Positions 16,402 to 23,179 of a DNA stretch of 34,312 nt are shown here, in pieces. A program made the translations under genes and the position numbers. The stretch is from Actinobacteria bacterium HGW-Actinobacteria-5 (lineage in GTDB: Bacteria; Actinomycetota; Actinomycetes; Propionibacteriales; Propionibacteriaceae). Below the pieces are notes generated by a model. That model saw only the letters and a program-made list of their open reading frames with translations, had not been told where the DNA came from and did not search any database. Where the stretch lies: contig PHEV01000022.1 of the NCBI GenBank assembly GCA_002843035.1, forward strand, positions 1 to 34,312, read 5' to 3'. Within the stretch, counting starts at the first letter, position 1; the number at the start of each line of letters is the position of its first letter.

Positions 16402-17376
16402 CTAATCGACGGTGAGAATGACTTTGCCGGTGTTCTGTCCGGACTCCAGCCGGCGGTGGGCATCGGCGACCTGTTCGAGCGGGAACCGGGTTTCGGGCGC
16501 GGGCCGGATTGCCCCGGACGCGACCAGCGGCCAGACGCGCTCGGCCACAGCTGCGCAGATCGCGGCTTTCTGTTCGACCGGGCGGCCACGCAGGCTGGTC
16601 GCGGTGACCGTCCCACGCCTGGTCAGCAGCCGGTTCAGGTCGAGGGTGCCCTTGCGCCCGCCCTGCATTCCGATCACGACCAGGCGCCCGTCCATGGCGA
16701 GCGCCGCGACGTTCGACTCCAGGTACTTCGCCCCGATCACGTCGAGGATCACGTCCACCCCGCGTCCCCCGGTTGCCTCGGACACGGCGACCGCCCAGTC
16801 GTCGTGGTAGTCGAAGGCAAGGTCGGCGCCCAGTTCGCGGCACAGGTCGAGCTTCTCCGGCGAGCCTGCGGTGGTCAGCACCCTCGCGCCGAGGGCCTTC
16901 GCGTACTGGATGGCGAAGGTGCCGACACCGCCGGCGCCGCCGTGTACGAGCACGGTCTCCCCGGACGACAGGTGCACGTGGTCGAAGTTGGAGACCACGG
17001 TGGCAGCCACCTCGACCAGGCCGCCGGCGCTGACCAGGTCGACGCCGGGAGGCGGCGCGATCACCTGGCCCGCGGGCACGCCGACGTACTCGGCGTACCC
17101 GCCGCCGGCGAGCAGGGCGACGCATTCGTCCCCGGGACGCCACGCCTCGACCCCTGCGCCGACCTCGTCGATCGTGCCCGACACCTCCAGCCCGATCACC
17201 TCGCTGATGCCCGGTGGGGGCGGGTAGAAACCCTGGCGCTGCAGCAGGTCGGCGCGGTTCACGCCGGCCGCCTGCACGGTGATGACGACCTCTCCCGGGG
17301 CGGCAACGGGACGTGGCGCCTCGGCGATGACGAGGTTCTCCGGCCCGCCGGGCTCGGTGAGGGTGACGATACGCAT
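16402..17376 (-). CDS. NAD(P)H:quinone oxidoreductase (PIG3/QOR-like MDR family)
   Basis: A 324-residue zinc-free medium-chain dehydrogenase/reductase. The N-terminal half carries AGVNRADLLQRQGFYPPPPG (~47-66), characteristic of the TP53I3/PIG3 subgroup. The Rossmann motif VHGGAGGVGTFAIQYAKALGA (~136-156) binds NADPH. The C-terminus (RFPLEQVADAHRRLESGQNTGKVIL) is typical. ATG 17376 gives the standard N-terminus MRIVTLTEPGGPE; longer upstream frames run through a tRNA gene and are rejected. The enzyme probably reduces quinones or enones. Its stop lies ten bases before larA, so the pair is an operon. Confidence 0.92.
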   Translation of the reverse strand: MRIVTLTEPGGPENLVIAEAPRPVAAPGEVVITVQAAGVNRADLLQRQGFYPPPPGISEVIGLEVSGTIDEVGAGVEAWRPGDECVALLAGGGYAEYVGVPAGQVIAPPPGVDLVSAGGLVEVAATVVSNFDHVHLSSGETVLVHGGAGGVGTFAIQYAKALGARVLTTAGSPEKLDLCRELGADLAFDYHDDWAVAVSEATGGRGVDVILDVIGAKYLESNVAALAMDGRLVVIGMQGGRKGTLDLNRLLTRRGTVTATSLRGRPVEQKAAICAAVAERVWPLVASGAIRPAPETRFPLEQVADAHRRLESGQNTGKVILTVD

Positions 17377-17490
17377 GTCACCAGCTTTCCACCCGCGGCC
17401 GGGCCGGCGCAGTGTCTCGGGGTCGCGCGCGCCGCGGATCTTGCGGCTCGGCTGAGGGTGGAGGCTGGCGATGGGTACGATGGGCAGTCT

Positions 17491-17575
17491 GGCGAGGTCG
17501 CATAGTGGACTAGTGCAGCCGCCTTGAAAGCGGCCGAGCTCAACGGCTCCGTGGGTTCGAATCCCACCCTCGCCG
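17491..17575 (+). tRNA. tRNA-Ser(UGA)
   Basis: An 85-base class II tRNA. The acceptor stem GGCGAGG (17491-17497) pairs with CCTCGCC (17568-17574), with discriminator G and no encoded CCA. The anticodon stem GCCGC/GCGGC encloses loop CTTGAAA, giving anticodon TGA. The long variable arm (GAGC-TCAAC-GGCTC region) is diagnostic of serine, and the T arm contains GGTTCGAATCC. A TACGAT -10-like box lies at 17476-17481. Confidence 0.95.
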
Positions 17576-17602
17576 CGGGGACCTGTCGAGGGAAGGGGTG
17601 CG

Positions 17603-18043
17603 GTGCCGGCTACCACGCACAGGGTGCGGCAGCGTCCGCCGCTGCGAGCGCTCGGGCTGTCCGCGATCCTCATGCTCGTGGGCGTTGTCGTGGTGCTGAT
17701 GGCGCAGTTGCTCGAGGAGAACCTGCCGCTGCTGGTGATCGGGCTGGTGGTGATCGCGCTGGGCTTCGTCCTGTTCGGCGTGTCGACGTGGGTCGCCCGG
17801 GCCATGCGCGTCCACGTGATCCTCGACGAGGACGGCTACGTCCTCCAGGGCAGGGACACGACCGAATCCGGGAAGTGGTCGGACGTGGGCCGCGTCACCC
17901 GGGGAAGCGATCGGATGACCCTGCATCACAAGGACGGGACCCGCGTCCAGCTGGTCGTGGCTCGCGGTGCGCGCGCAGACCTGGACGCGCTCGGCGCGGA
18001 CATCGCGCGCCGCCTCGACGCGAATCGGGGCTACCGGGGCTGA
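17603..18043 (+). CDS. Two-helix membrane protein with PH-like domain, function unknown
   Basis: A 146-residue protein with two adjacent membrane helices (~15-37 and ~42-65). A C-terminal soluble domain (~68-140: VHVILDEDGYVLQGRDTTES...) has the short beta strands and final helix of bacterial PH-like (YcxB/PH_10-type) domains. GTG 17603 follows a GGAAGGGG ribosome site (17591-17598). It lies just after tRNA-Ser(UGA) and converges with the LCP gene 48 bases away. No function can be assigned. Confidence 0.65.
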   Translation: MPATTHRVRQRPPLRALGLSAILMLVGVVVVLMAQLLEENLPLLVIGLVVIALGFVLFGVSTWVARAMRVHVILDEDGYVLQGRDTTESGKWSDVGRVTRGSDRMTLHHKDGTRVQLVVARGARADLDALGADIARRLDANRGYRG

Positions 18044-18091
18044 ACTGCGAGCCCCCTGACCGGTCGAGTTGGTCGGCCCTCCCGCGGCCGC

Positions 18092-19696
18092 TCAGCCCTT
18101 CCCGGGGTGGTACCCGCAGGTGTAGTCGAGGTCTTCGCTCTTCGCCTTGGTCGTGGCCTTCGTCGTGGGCGAAGTGCTGGCAGACGGCGAGGTGGAATCG
18201 GTGCTGGTGGGCGTCGGCGTGGCAGTGGCCTCGACCCCCGCGGCGGTCTCCTTGAGCGCCTTCTGCACCTTCTTCCGCACGTCGGTCCAGTTCGGATTGG
18301 GGCTGTTGAACCCGTTCTGCGGGTCGAACACGACGCTGCGCAGCTTGGTGTTCTTCACCTTCATGCCGAGGTCGACCAGGTCGCTCAGCAGGTTGCGGGG
18401 TACGTCCGTGGTGATGGTCTTCTCGCCCGCGGCGGCGATCGACTGGAAGTTCGTCAGCACCGTTTCAGGCGTGGTCTGCTGCACGACGGCGTTGATCACG
18501 CAGCGCTGGCGCTCCATCCGCTTGTAGTCGTCCAGGTGGTACCGACCGCGCGCGTACCACAGGGCCGTTCCGCCCATCATGTGCTTGTTCGGGCCCGGCT
18601 CGATGTACCCACCGGGCGCGATATTGGCGTCGGTCTGGCCGCCCATCGGGATCCGGTAGTTGACGTTCAGGGTGATCCCGCCGATGGCGTTGATGAAGTC
18701 CTTGAACCCGTCCATGTTGATCTTGACGAAGTAGTCGATGTCCAGCCCGAGGGCGTAGCCGACCGACACCTTCATCGCGCTCGCGCCGAAGTCCTTCGTC
18801 TTGCCGAGGACGTCGTGCGGTACCCGGGCCGGCACGTCGCGGTACATCGCGTTGAGCAGGTACTGCGAGCGCTCGTACAGAGAAGGATTCGCGCTGGGCG
18901 AGGTGAAGCCGTTCGGGTAGTACTTGTGCAGCGGGGAGTTGGGCGGGAAGGGCATCTTCTCGGCGTTGCGCGGCAGCGTGAACAGCGTGGTGGCGCCGGT
19001 GTGGGTGTCGATCGAGGCCACGATCACCGTGTCCGCCCGCATCCCGACCGACGCGCTTCGCCCGCTGCCGGTGCCGGAATCGCCGCCGAGGATCAGGAAG
19101 TTCAGCCGGTCCTTGTTGGCCCAGGGATCCTGGACGTTGATGGTCGGCTGGGTGGAGTCCGGGGTGTTGGAGTCGGAACCACCGACGAGACTGTCGAGGG
19201 TGGTGCCGGCGATCCAGGCGACGTTGGCGCCGACGGCCATCGGCGCGGCGACGACGAAGGAGAGGGCGCCCACGACGAGTGCGCCCGCGGCGCGCTGCCC
19301 GACCGAGGGACGGGAGGGCCGCAGGGCCAGGTGGCTGACGCCGATCACGACGACCCAGAGCACGGCCAGCACCAGCAGGGCGATCGCCACGTTCTGGAGC
19401 ATGCCCTGCTGTGCGATCACGAGGTTCTCGACCGCCTTGCGGCTGGTGAGGAAGAGCGTCGCCGCCCCGCCGACCAGCACGACGAACAGGCCCATGATGA
19501 TGCCGCCGGCGACCCTGCGTCCGGCACGCCACAGACCCAGCCCCGGGATGACAGCGCCGAGCACCGTCCAGCCGAGCGAACCGGAGAAGCTGTTGCTGTG
19601 CGCGACCCGGCGTGCGGGTCCGGCGGGTTCACCCGGTTCCGAGGCGGCAGCGCGGCGTGCGTTCGCGCCGTCGGGCGCGGAGGGGTCGGTGCTCAT
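18092..19696 (-). CDS. LytR-CpsA-Psr (LCP) family cell-wall polymer ligase
   Basis: A 534-residue membrane protein. LCP enzymes attach polymers such as teichoic acid, arabinogalactan or capsule from lipid carriers to peptidoglycan, outside the membrane. The LCP domain (~195-430) shows MRADTVIVASID (Arg220, Asp222), TLPRN (Arg243), GGITLNV and ALWYARGRYHLDDYKRMERQR, all typical phosphate- or lipid-binding motifs. The membrane part is unusual: four predicted helices (~41-56, 64-83, 103-124, 138-161) instead of the usual single anchor. A Ser/Thr/Pro-rich linker (~490-522) precedes a short conserved-looking tail ending DYTCGYHPGKG. ATG 19696. Confidence 0.9.
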   Translation of the reverse strand: MSTDPSAPDGANARRAAASEPGEPAGPARRVAHSNSFSGSLGWTVLGAVIPGLGLWRAGRRVAGGIIMGLFVVLVGGAATLFLTSRKAVENLVIAQQGMLQNVAIALLVLAVLWVVVIGVSHLALRPSRPSVGQRAAGALVVGALSFVVAAPMAVGANVAWIAGTTLDSLVGGSDSNTPDSTQPTINVQDPWANKDRLNFLILGGDSGTGSGRSASVGMRADTVIVASIDTHTGATTLFTLPRNAEKMPFPPNSPLHKYYPNGFTSPSANPSLYERSQYLLNAMYRDVPARVPHDVLGKTKDFGASAMKVSVGYALGLDIDYFVKINMDGFKDFINAIGGITLNVNYRIPMGGQTDANIAPGGYIEPGPNKHMMGGTALWYARGRYHLDDYKRMERQRCVINAVVQQTTPETVLTNFQSIAAAGEKTITTDVPRNLLSDLVDLGMKVKNTKLRSVVFDPQNGFNSPNPNWTDVRKKVQKALKETAAGVEATATPTPTSTDSTSPSASTSPTTKATTKAKSEDLDYTCGYHPGKG

Positions 19697-19823
19697 GCGG
19701 GAGAGGATCCTTACTACAGTCGAAGAGCCGAAGCAAGCTTACCGGGCTTGAACAAACCGGCTTTTCCAGCGATCGGAGCCGGAGACGCCGGGGAACAGCG
19801 GCCGATGCGGCCGGACCCCTCTT

Positions 19824-19853
19824 TTGCCTCGCCGGATCGCCGCCTTGTAGGCT
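19824..19853 (+). promoter_or_regulatory. Promoter of tRNA-Ser(GCU)
   Basis: TTGCCT (19824-19829), an 18-base spacer and TAGGCT (19848-19853), ending 13 bases before the tRNA. It is a reasonable sigma-A-type match. Confidence 0.5.
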
Positions 19854-19866
19854 GGCCTGCGGTCTT

Positions 19867-19957
19867 GGAGGTGTCGCCTAGTCCGGTCTATGGCGCCCGC
19901 CTGCTAAGCGGGTTGAGGGCTTCAACCCTCTCCGGGGTTCAAATCCCCGCACCTCCG
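19867..19957 (+). tRNA. tRNA-Ser(GCU)
   Basis: A 91-base class II tRNA. The acceptor stem GGAGGTG (19867-19873) pairs with CACCTCC (19950-19956), with discriminator G and no encoded CCA. The anticodon stem CCCGC/GCGGG encloses CTGCTAA, giving anticodon GCT. The long variable arm (GAGGGCTTCAACCCTC) is typical of serine, and the T loop is GGGTTCAAATCCC-like. Confidence 0.95.
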
Positions 19958-19970
19958 CGTTGACTAGGGG

Positions 19971-20007
19971 AAACGCCCCTCCCGAGGGTCTCTCGGGAGG
20001 GGCGTTT
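19971..20007 (+). terminator. Strong hairpin terminator after tRNA-Ser(GCU)
   Basis: The perfect 16-base arms AAACGCCCCTCCCGAG (19971-19986) and CTCGGGAGGGGCGTTT (19992-20007) enclose a 5-base loop. The stem ends in TTT without a long T tract, as is common in actinobacteria. Confidence 0.85.
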
Positions 20008-20361
20008 CTGGCTTCGGATGGGCCGGTGGTCTCAGTTGTGGTTAGGAGACGGTGTTCGATTTCGGCTGTTCGGGCTTGTCCGGGGCCGTTCGACGAAGCC
20101 GCTCAAGCCCGAGAGCGTCGATGCTCGCCAGCCCACAGGCCCGACTCCCTTGTCTGGACCACCGGCGCCCAGATGTAGGGGCTGCCCTCAGTGGGGCTAT
20201 TCCATATCGTGTCCATGCCGCTACGGCGCCGCCCGACGGCCGGGGATTGTCACTTGCCAGGCCGAAGCGTGGTTGGCTGAGAACGTGTGCGGGCTCGACG
20301 CTTTCCCTCTGAGTCGAGTGGGTTTATCAGTCGGCTGCCGAGCTAGCTCGAGATAGGTCGT
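20008..20361. other. Non-coding stretch after the tRNA terminator
   Basis: No credible gene, RNA or repeat is seen here. The open frames are short, lack ribosome sites and have no protein-like composition. Base composition looks less GC-rich than the flanks. No second copy of the tRNA 3' end was found that would mark an integration site. Confidence 0.5.
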
Positions 20362-21063
20362 ATGAAGAAGATGAGCGGACAGAACACGAGCAGTTCCCGC
20401 ATCCTTCGCCACGTACTCGTGGGCCTCGCAGTCATCGCATTGTGCCTCGGTGCTTTGAGTTGGGTGTCATCTGCGGCGGGCCTGGGGCTGTTCGGCTTCT
20501 TGCAGCCGAGCATGGAGGATGTCCTCGACGGTCGTAGGGCGAATGCGGAGCGCCTGGCCGCGATTCAGACGGTCGACAAATGGATGGCCCAGTCGATCAC
20601 CCCCGGCGCGACGCTGGCGGGCACTCAGACCTTCACGAGGTGCGAGTGGGGTCAGAACAACCCCGAGGTCAACGATGGCTATCGGCTGCGTTGCACCGCG
20701 AGCGGTGTGCTGGTTAGCTCCTGGGAGGGCAGTTTCGACGGGTTCACGCAGGCCATGGCGTCACGGCTTGAAGCCACTTGTCCGGGTGCTGGACCGTGGC
20801 GCACGCCACTCTCGCCGGGCTCGAGGGGCCACTCCGACCCCCTACGTTACGAGTGCTCGAACGGCCTCACGCTGTACCTGATCTTCGGGGACTCCAGCCG
20901 CGTGGCCAGCGATGGCTTGGCCAACGGAGTGCTGCCTTGCACGGACAACTTCCGCTGCATCTCGGGGGCCGCCGACGGTGAGCTTCGGCAGGCCGTGACG
21001 GGCTCAGACTCCTATGCGATCCAGCAGATCGACAAGACCTATTACGAGGATCAACTGTGGTGA
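20362..21063 (+). CDS. Membrane-anchored extracytoplasmic protein, function unknown
   Basis: A 233-residue orphan. A basic N-terminus is followed by one hydrophobic helix (~15-38: HVLVGLAVIALCLGALSWVSSAAGL), consistent with a signal anchor. The outer part (~45-233) contains six cysteines in pairs (TRCEWG, RLRCTAS, ATCPGAG, YECSNG, PCTDNF, RCISGA), consistent with disulfides in a secreted domain, and ends in YYEDQLW. ATG 20362 is used; ATG 20371 is an alternative. Codon use is less GC-biased than its neighbours, suggesting acquisition or fast evolution. It is isolated between non-coding stretches. I recognise no family. Confidence 0.6.
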   Translation: MKKMSGQNTSSSRILRHVLVGLAVIALCLGALSWVSSAAGLGLFGFLQPSMEDVLDGRRANAERLAAIQTVDKWMAQSITPGATLAGTQTFTRCEWGQNNPEVNDGYRLRCTASGVLVSSWEGSFDGFTQAMASRLEATCPGAGPWRTPLSPGSRGHSDPLRYECSNGLTLYLIFGDSSRVASDGLANGVLPCTDNFRCISGAADGELRQAVTGSDSYAIQQIDKTYYEDQLW

Positions 21064-21557
21064 TTCACATCATCGCCGGGACTGTTGCACGGACCGGTGA
21101 CAGCCAGTGTCACTGGGGATTCCCGCGAGCGCGCTCTGGTCACGGACATGCTCATGCCCCGTGCGTGTCGTTGGTGCCGCGATGCATTAGGCGTTGTCAA
21201 GCCAGAGCAGTGAGCGTCACCCAAGGCTGACCACCGCACAGAGCAGGATCAGGTGGGTCGCGTTCTGGTGCGTCGGCAGATGCCGGGTCCGGGTCGTTCC
21301 CCTCGTTGCCGGGGCTGGGAATCTGGCGTCCACGCTGGCAGCGAGTTCCCGGCTCGCCCCAGGGCCATTCCCGCGGATCGCCGGCGGAGGTCGAACGACC
21401 TGATTACCTTGGCACAGGGACTCTGACGCGAGAAGCCGCCTCGGGGTGGCCATCCGCCGCCGCCCTGATGGCTCGGTGTTCGGGTTCGCAGGGATCCTAC
21501 TTTCCGACTGGAGCGGCCATCGGCTCTTGCTGGAGGCGGCGTCTCTCGGCAGAGTCC
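21064..21557. other. Stretch with no convincing gene
   Basis: Small overlapping frames run on both strands but none has protein-like composition with a ribosome site. A short dyad GTGACA-GCCAG-TGTCAC (21097-21113) lies 34 bases after the preceding stop and may be a weak terminator. The stretch looks like degraded DNA. Confidence 0.45.
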
Positions 21558-22045
21558 GTGGAAGGAGAGCCGTACCGTGAGCAAGCGGCGCCCCCGTTGG
21601 TTTCCTGGATCGTCGGACATCACAATCTCGCCGACTCGCGGCTGGCGACTTTTGGCGGGGAGCGGTGGGATACCGATGAGCCCGATGCTGAGCCGGTCGC
21701 GCTGTTTCGTGTTCTCCTGGAGGCTCCGGATCGACCGAGGTTGAGCTTCCGGCTCGACGATCAGAGCGAACGCCATCTCGTGTTCGACGGGCTTGTCGAT
21801 CTTCGGATTGACGGACCGCTCTTCACCGAGGAGCCGGACTGGGGGTGGGAAGTGATGGACATGTGCATGCTGGAAGCCTCCTCGTTCCCCGACGGCGGCC
21901 GGGTGGTGCGTGCTGACGGACGGGTTGTGTACGACCTGGGCCTGGTGCACGCCGGCGTCTGTTTCGCCAGTTGGGTTGGCAGCGTCGAGCAGTTCTGCGG
22001 TCCGCGATGTGCCGCAGGAACCTACCGAGTCCGACGAATAGGCCA
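21558..22045 (+). pseudogene. Probable decayed or frameshifted gene remnant
   Basis: A protein-like segment is readable at ~21600-22045 (for example DEPDAEPVALFRVLLEAPDR, DWGWEVMDMCMLEASSFPDG, VVYDLGLVHAGVCFASWVG), but the frame has no good start and runs without a stop into the LacI gene. In a neighbouring frame, GGAAGGAG (21560-21567) precedes GTG 21577 and MSKRRPRWFPGSSDITISPT, which stops at 21744. The simplest reading is a gene starting at 21577 that has suffered a frameshift and lost its native end. I do not recognise the family, and a genuine intact gene with a GTG start at 21558 is not excluded. Confidence 0.35.
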
Positions 22046-22135
22046 ACCACCACCCAACACCACCTCCCTGATGGGTGCGTTGGGTGTTGCAGCGCCCTCG
22101 GCGTTCTTGGGGCCGAGGACTAGGATGCGTTGCCT

Positions 22136-23179
22136 ATGCCGCGATCGAAGAAGGCCCTTCGGCTGCCAACCCTCGAAGAGGTGGCAGCGCAGGCAGGCGT
22201 GTCCCGGGCCACGGTCTCGCGGGTCGTCAACGGGGTGGGCACGGTCGATCCGGCCCTCGCGGAAAAGGTACGGGCCGCCATCACCCAGGTCGGGTACTCC
22301 CCGAACTTGGCTGCGCGGGCGTTGATGACGAATCGCACCGACCTGGTCGCACTCGTCGCCCACGAGCCGGACACCAGGGTCTTCAGCGATCCGTTCTTCG
22401 CCGGGATCGTCCGGGGGGTCAGCCAGGAACTGCGCCGGGCCAAGCTGCGGATGGTGTTGATGATGATCCAGAGCCCCGAGGACCTGGACCAGTTCAACGC
22501 CTACCTGCGCGCCGGGCACGTCGACGGCGTGCTGCTGATCTCCGAGCACGGGTCGAACCCGATCTCGTCGCACGCCGAGGAGGCCGGCCTGCCGATCGTC
22601 ATGGGTGGCCGCCCGTTCGACTCCTCCGATATCACCTTCGTCGACAACGACAACCGTGGTGGAGCGGAGTTGGCGGCCGCGCGCCTGGTCAGCCTCGGGC
22701 GGCACCGCATCGCCACCATCGCGGGGCCCCTCGACATGAGCGCGGGCGTCGACCGACTGGAGGGGTTCCGTAGGGGTTTGGGCGACCGGTTCGACGAGAC
22801 GCTGGTGGAGCATGGCGACTTCACCCTGAAGGGTGGCGCCGACGCGGCTCGCCGGCTGCTCGATCGTCACCCCGACGTCGACGGCATCTTCGTCGCCTCC
22901 GACCTGATGGCGCTGGGGGTGCTTCCGGTTCTTCGTGAAGCCGGGCTACGCGTGCCCGAGGACGTCGCGGTGGTCGGCTTCGACGACATCGAGTTGGCGA
23001 CCTACGCCGACCCGCCGCTCACGACGGTGCGCCAGCACACCCGGGATCAGGGACGGCTGATGGTCCGCACGCTTCTGGCGTTGCTGGGTCGCGAACTCCC
23101 CACCGAGGACGAGCGGCTGGTGGATGGTACCCAGTCGCTGGTCAATCCGGTTGAGCTGGTGGTGCGTCAGTCCGGCTGA
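22136..23179 (+). CDS. LacI-family transcriptional repressor
   Basis: A 347-residue regulator. The N-terminal helix-turn-helix (11-33: PTLEEVAAQAGVSRATVSRV, hinge-helix region to ~60) is standard LacI/GalR. Residues ~65-347 form a periplasmic-binding-protein-like sugar sensor (DPFFAGIVRGV, FVASDLMALGVLPVL, VVGFDDIELATYADPPLTTVRQ). ATG 22136 has a TAGGAT -10-like box (22121-22126) close upstream. Its stop overlaps the end of the convergent giant enzyme gene by 13 bases. The three identical GCGC-centred palindromes between that gene and the sugar importer are of the LacI-operator type, so this protein probably represses both and is released by the imported sugar or its breakdown product. Confidence 0.92.
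   Translation: MPRSKKALRLPTLEEVAAQAGVSRATVSRVVNGVGTVDPALAEKVRAAITQVGYSPNLAARALMTNRTDLVALVAHEPDTRVFSDPFFAGIVRGVSQELRRAKLRMVLMMIQSPEDLDQFNAYLRAGHVDGVLLISEHGSNPISSHAEEAGLPIVMGGRPFDSSDITFVDNDNRGGAELAAARLVSLGRHRIATIAGPLDMSAGVDRLEGFRRGLGDRFDETLVEHGDFTLKGGADAARRLLDRHPDVDGIFVASDLMALGVLPVLREAGLRVPEDVAVVGFDDIELATYADPPLTTVRQHTRDQGRLMVRTLLALLGRELPTEDERLVDGTQSLVNPVELVVRQSG

Noticed and set aside
16392-16616. Longer N-terminus for the LarA protein
   Set aside because: The extension overlaps the quinone oxidoreductase gene, and ATG 16391 has a good ribosome site.
19958-22135. Attachment site from integration at tRNA-Ser(GCU)
   Set aside because: No second copy of the tRNA 3' end and no integrase were found in the window.
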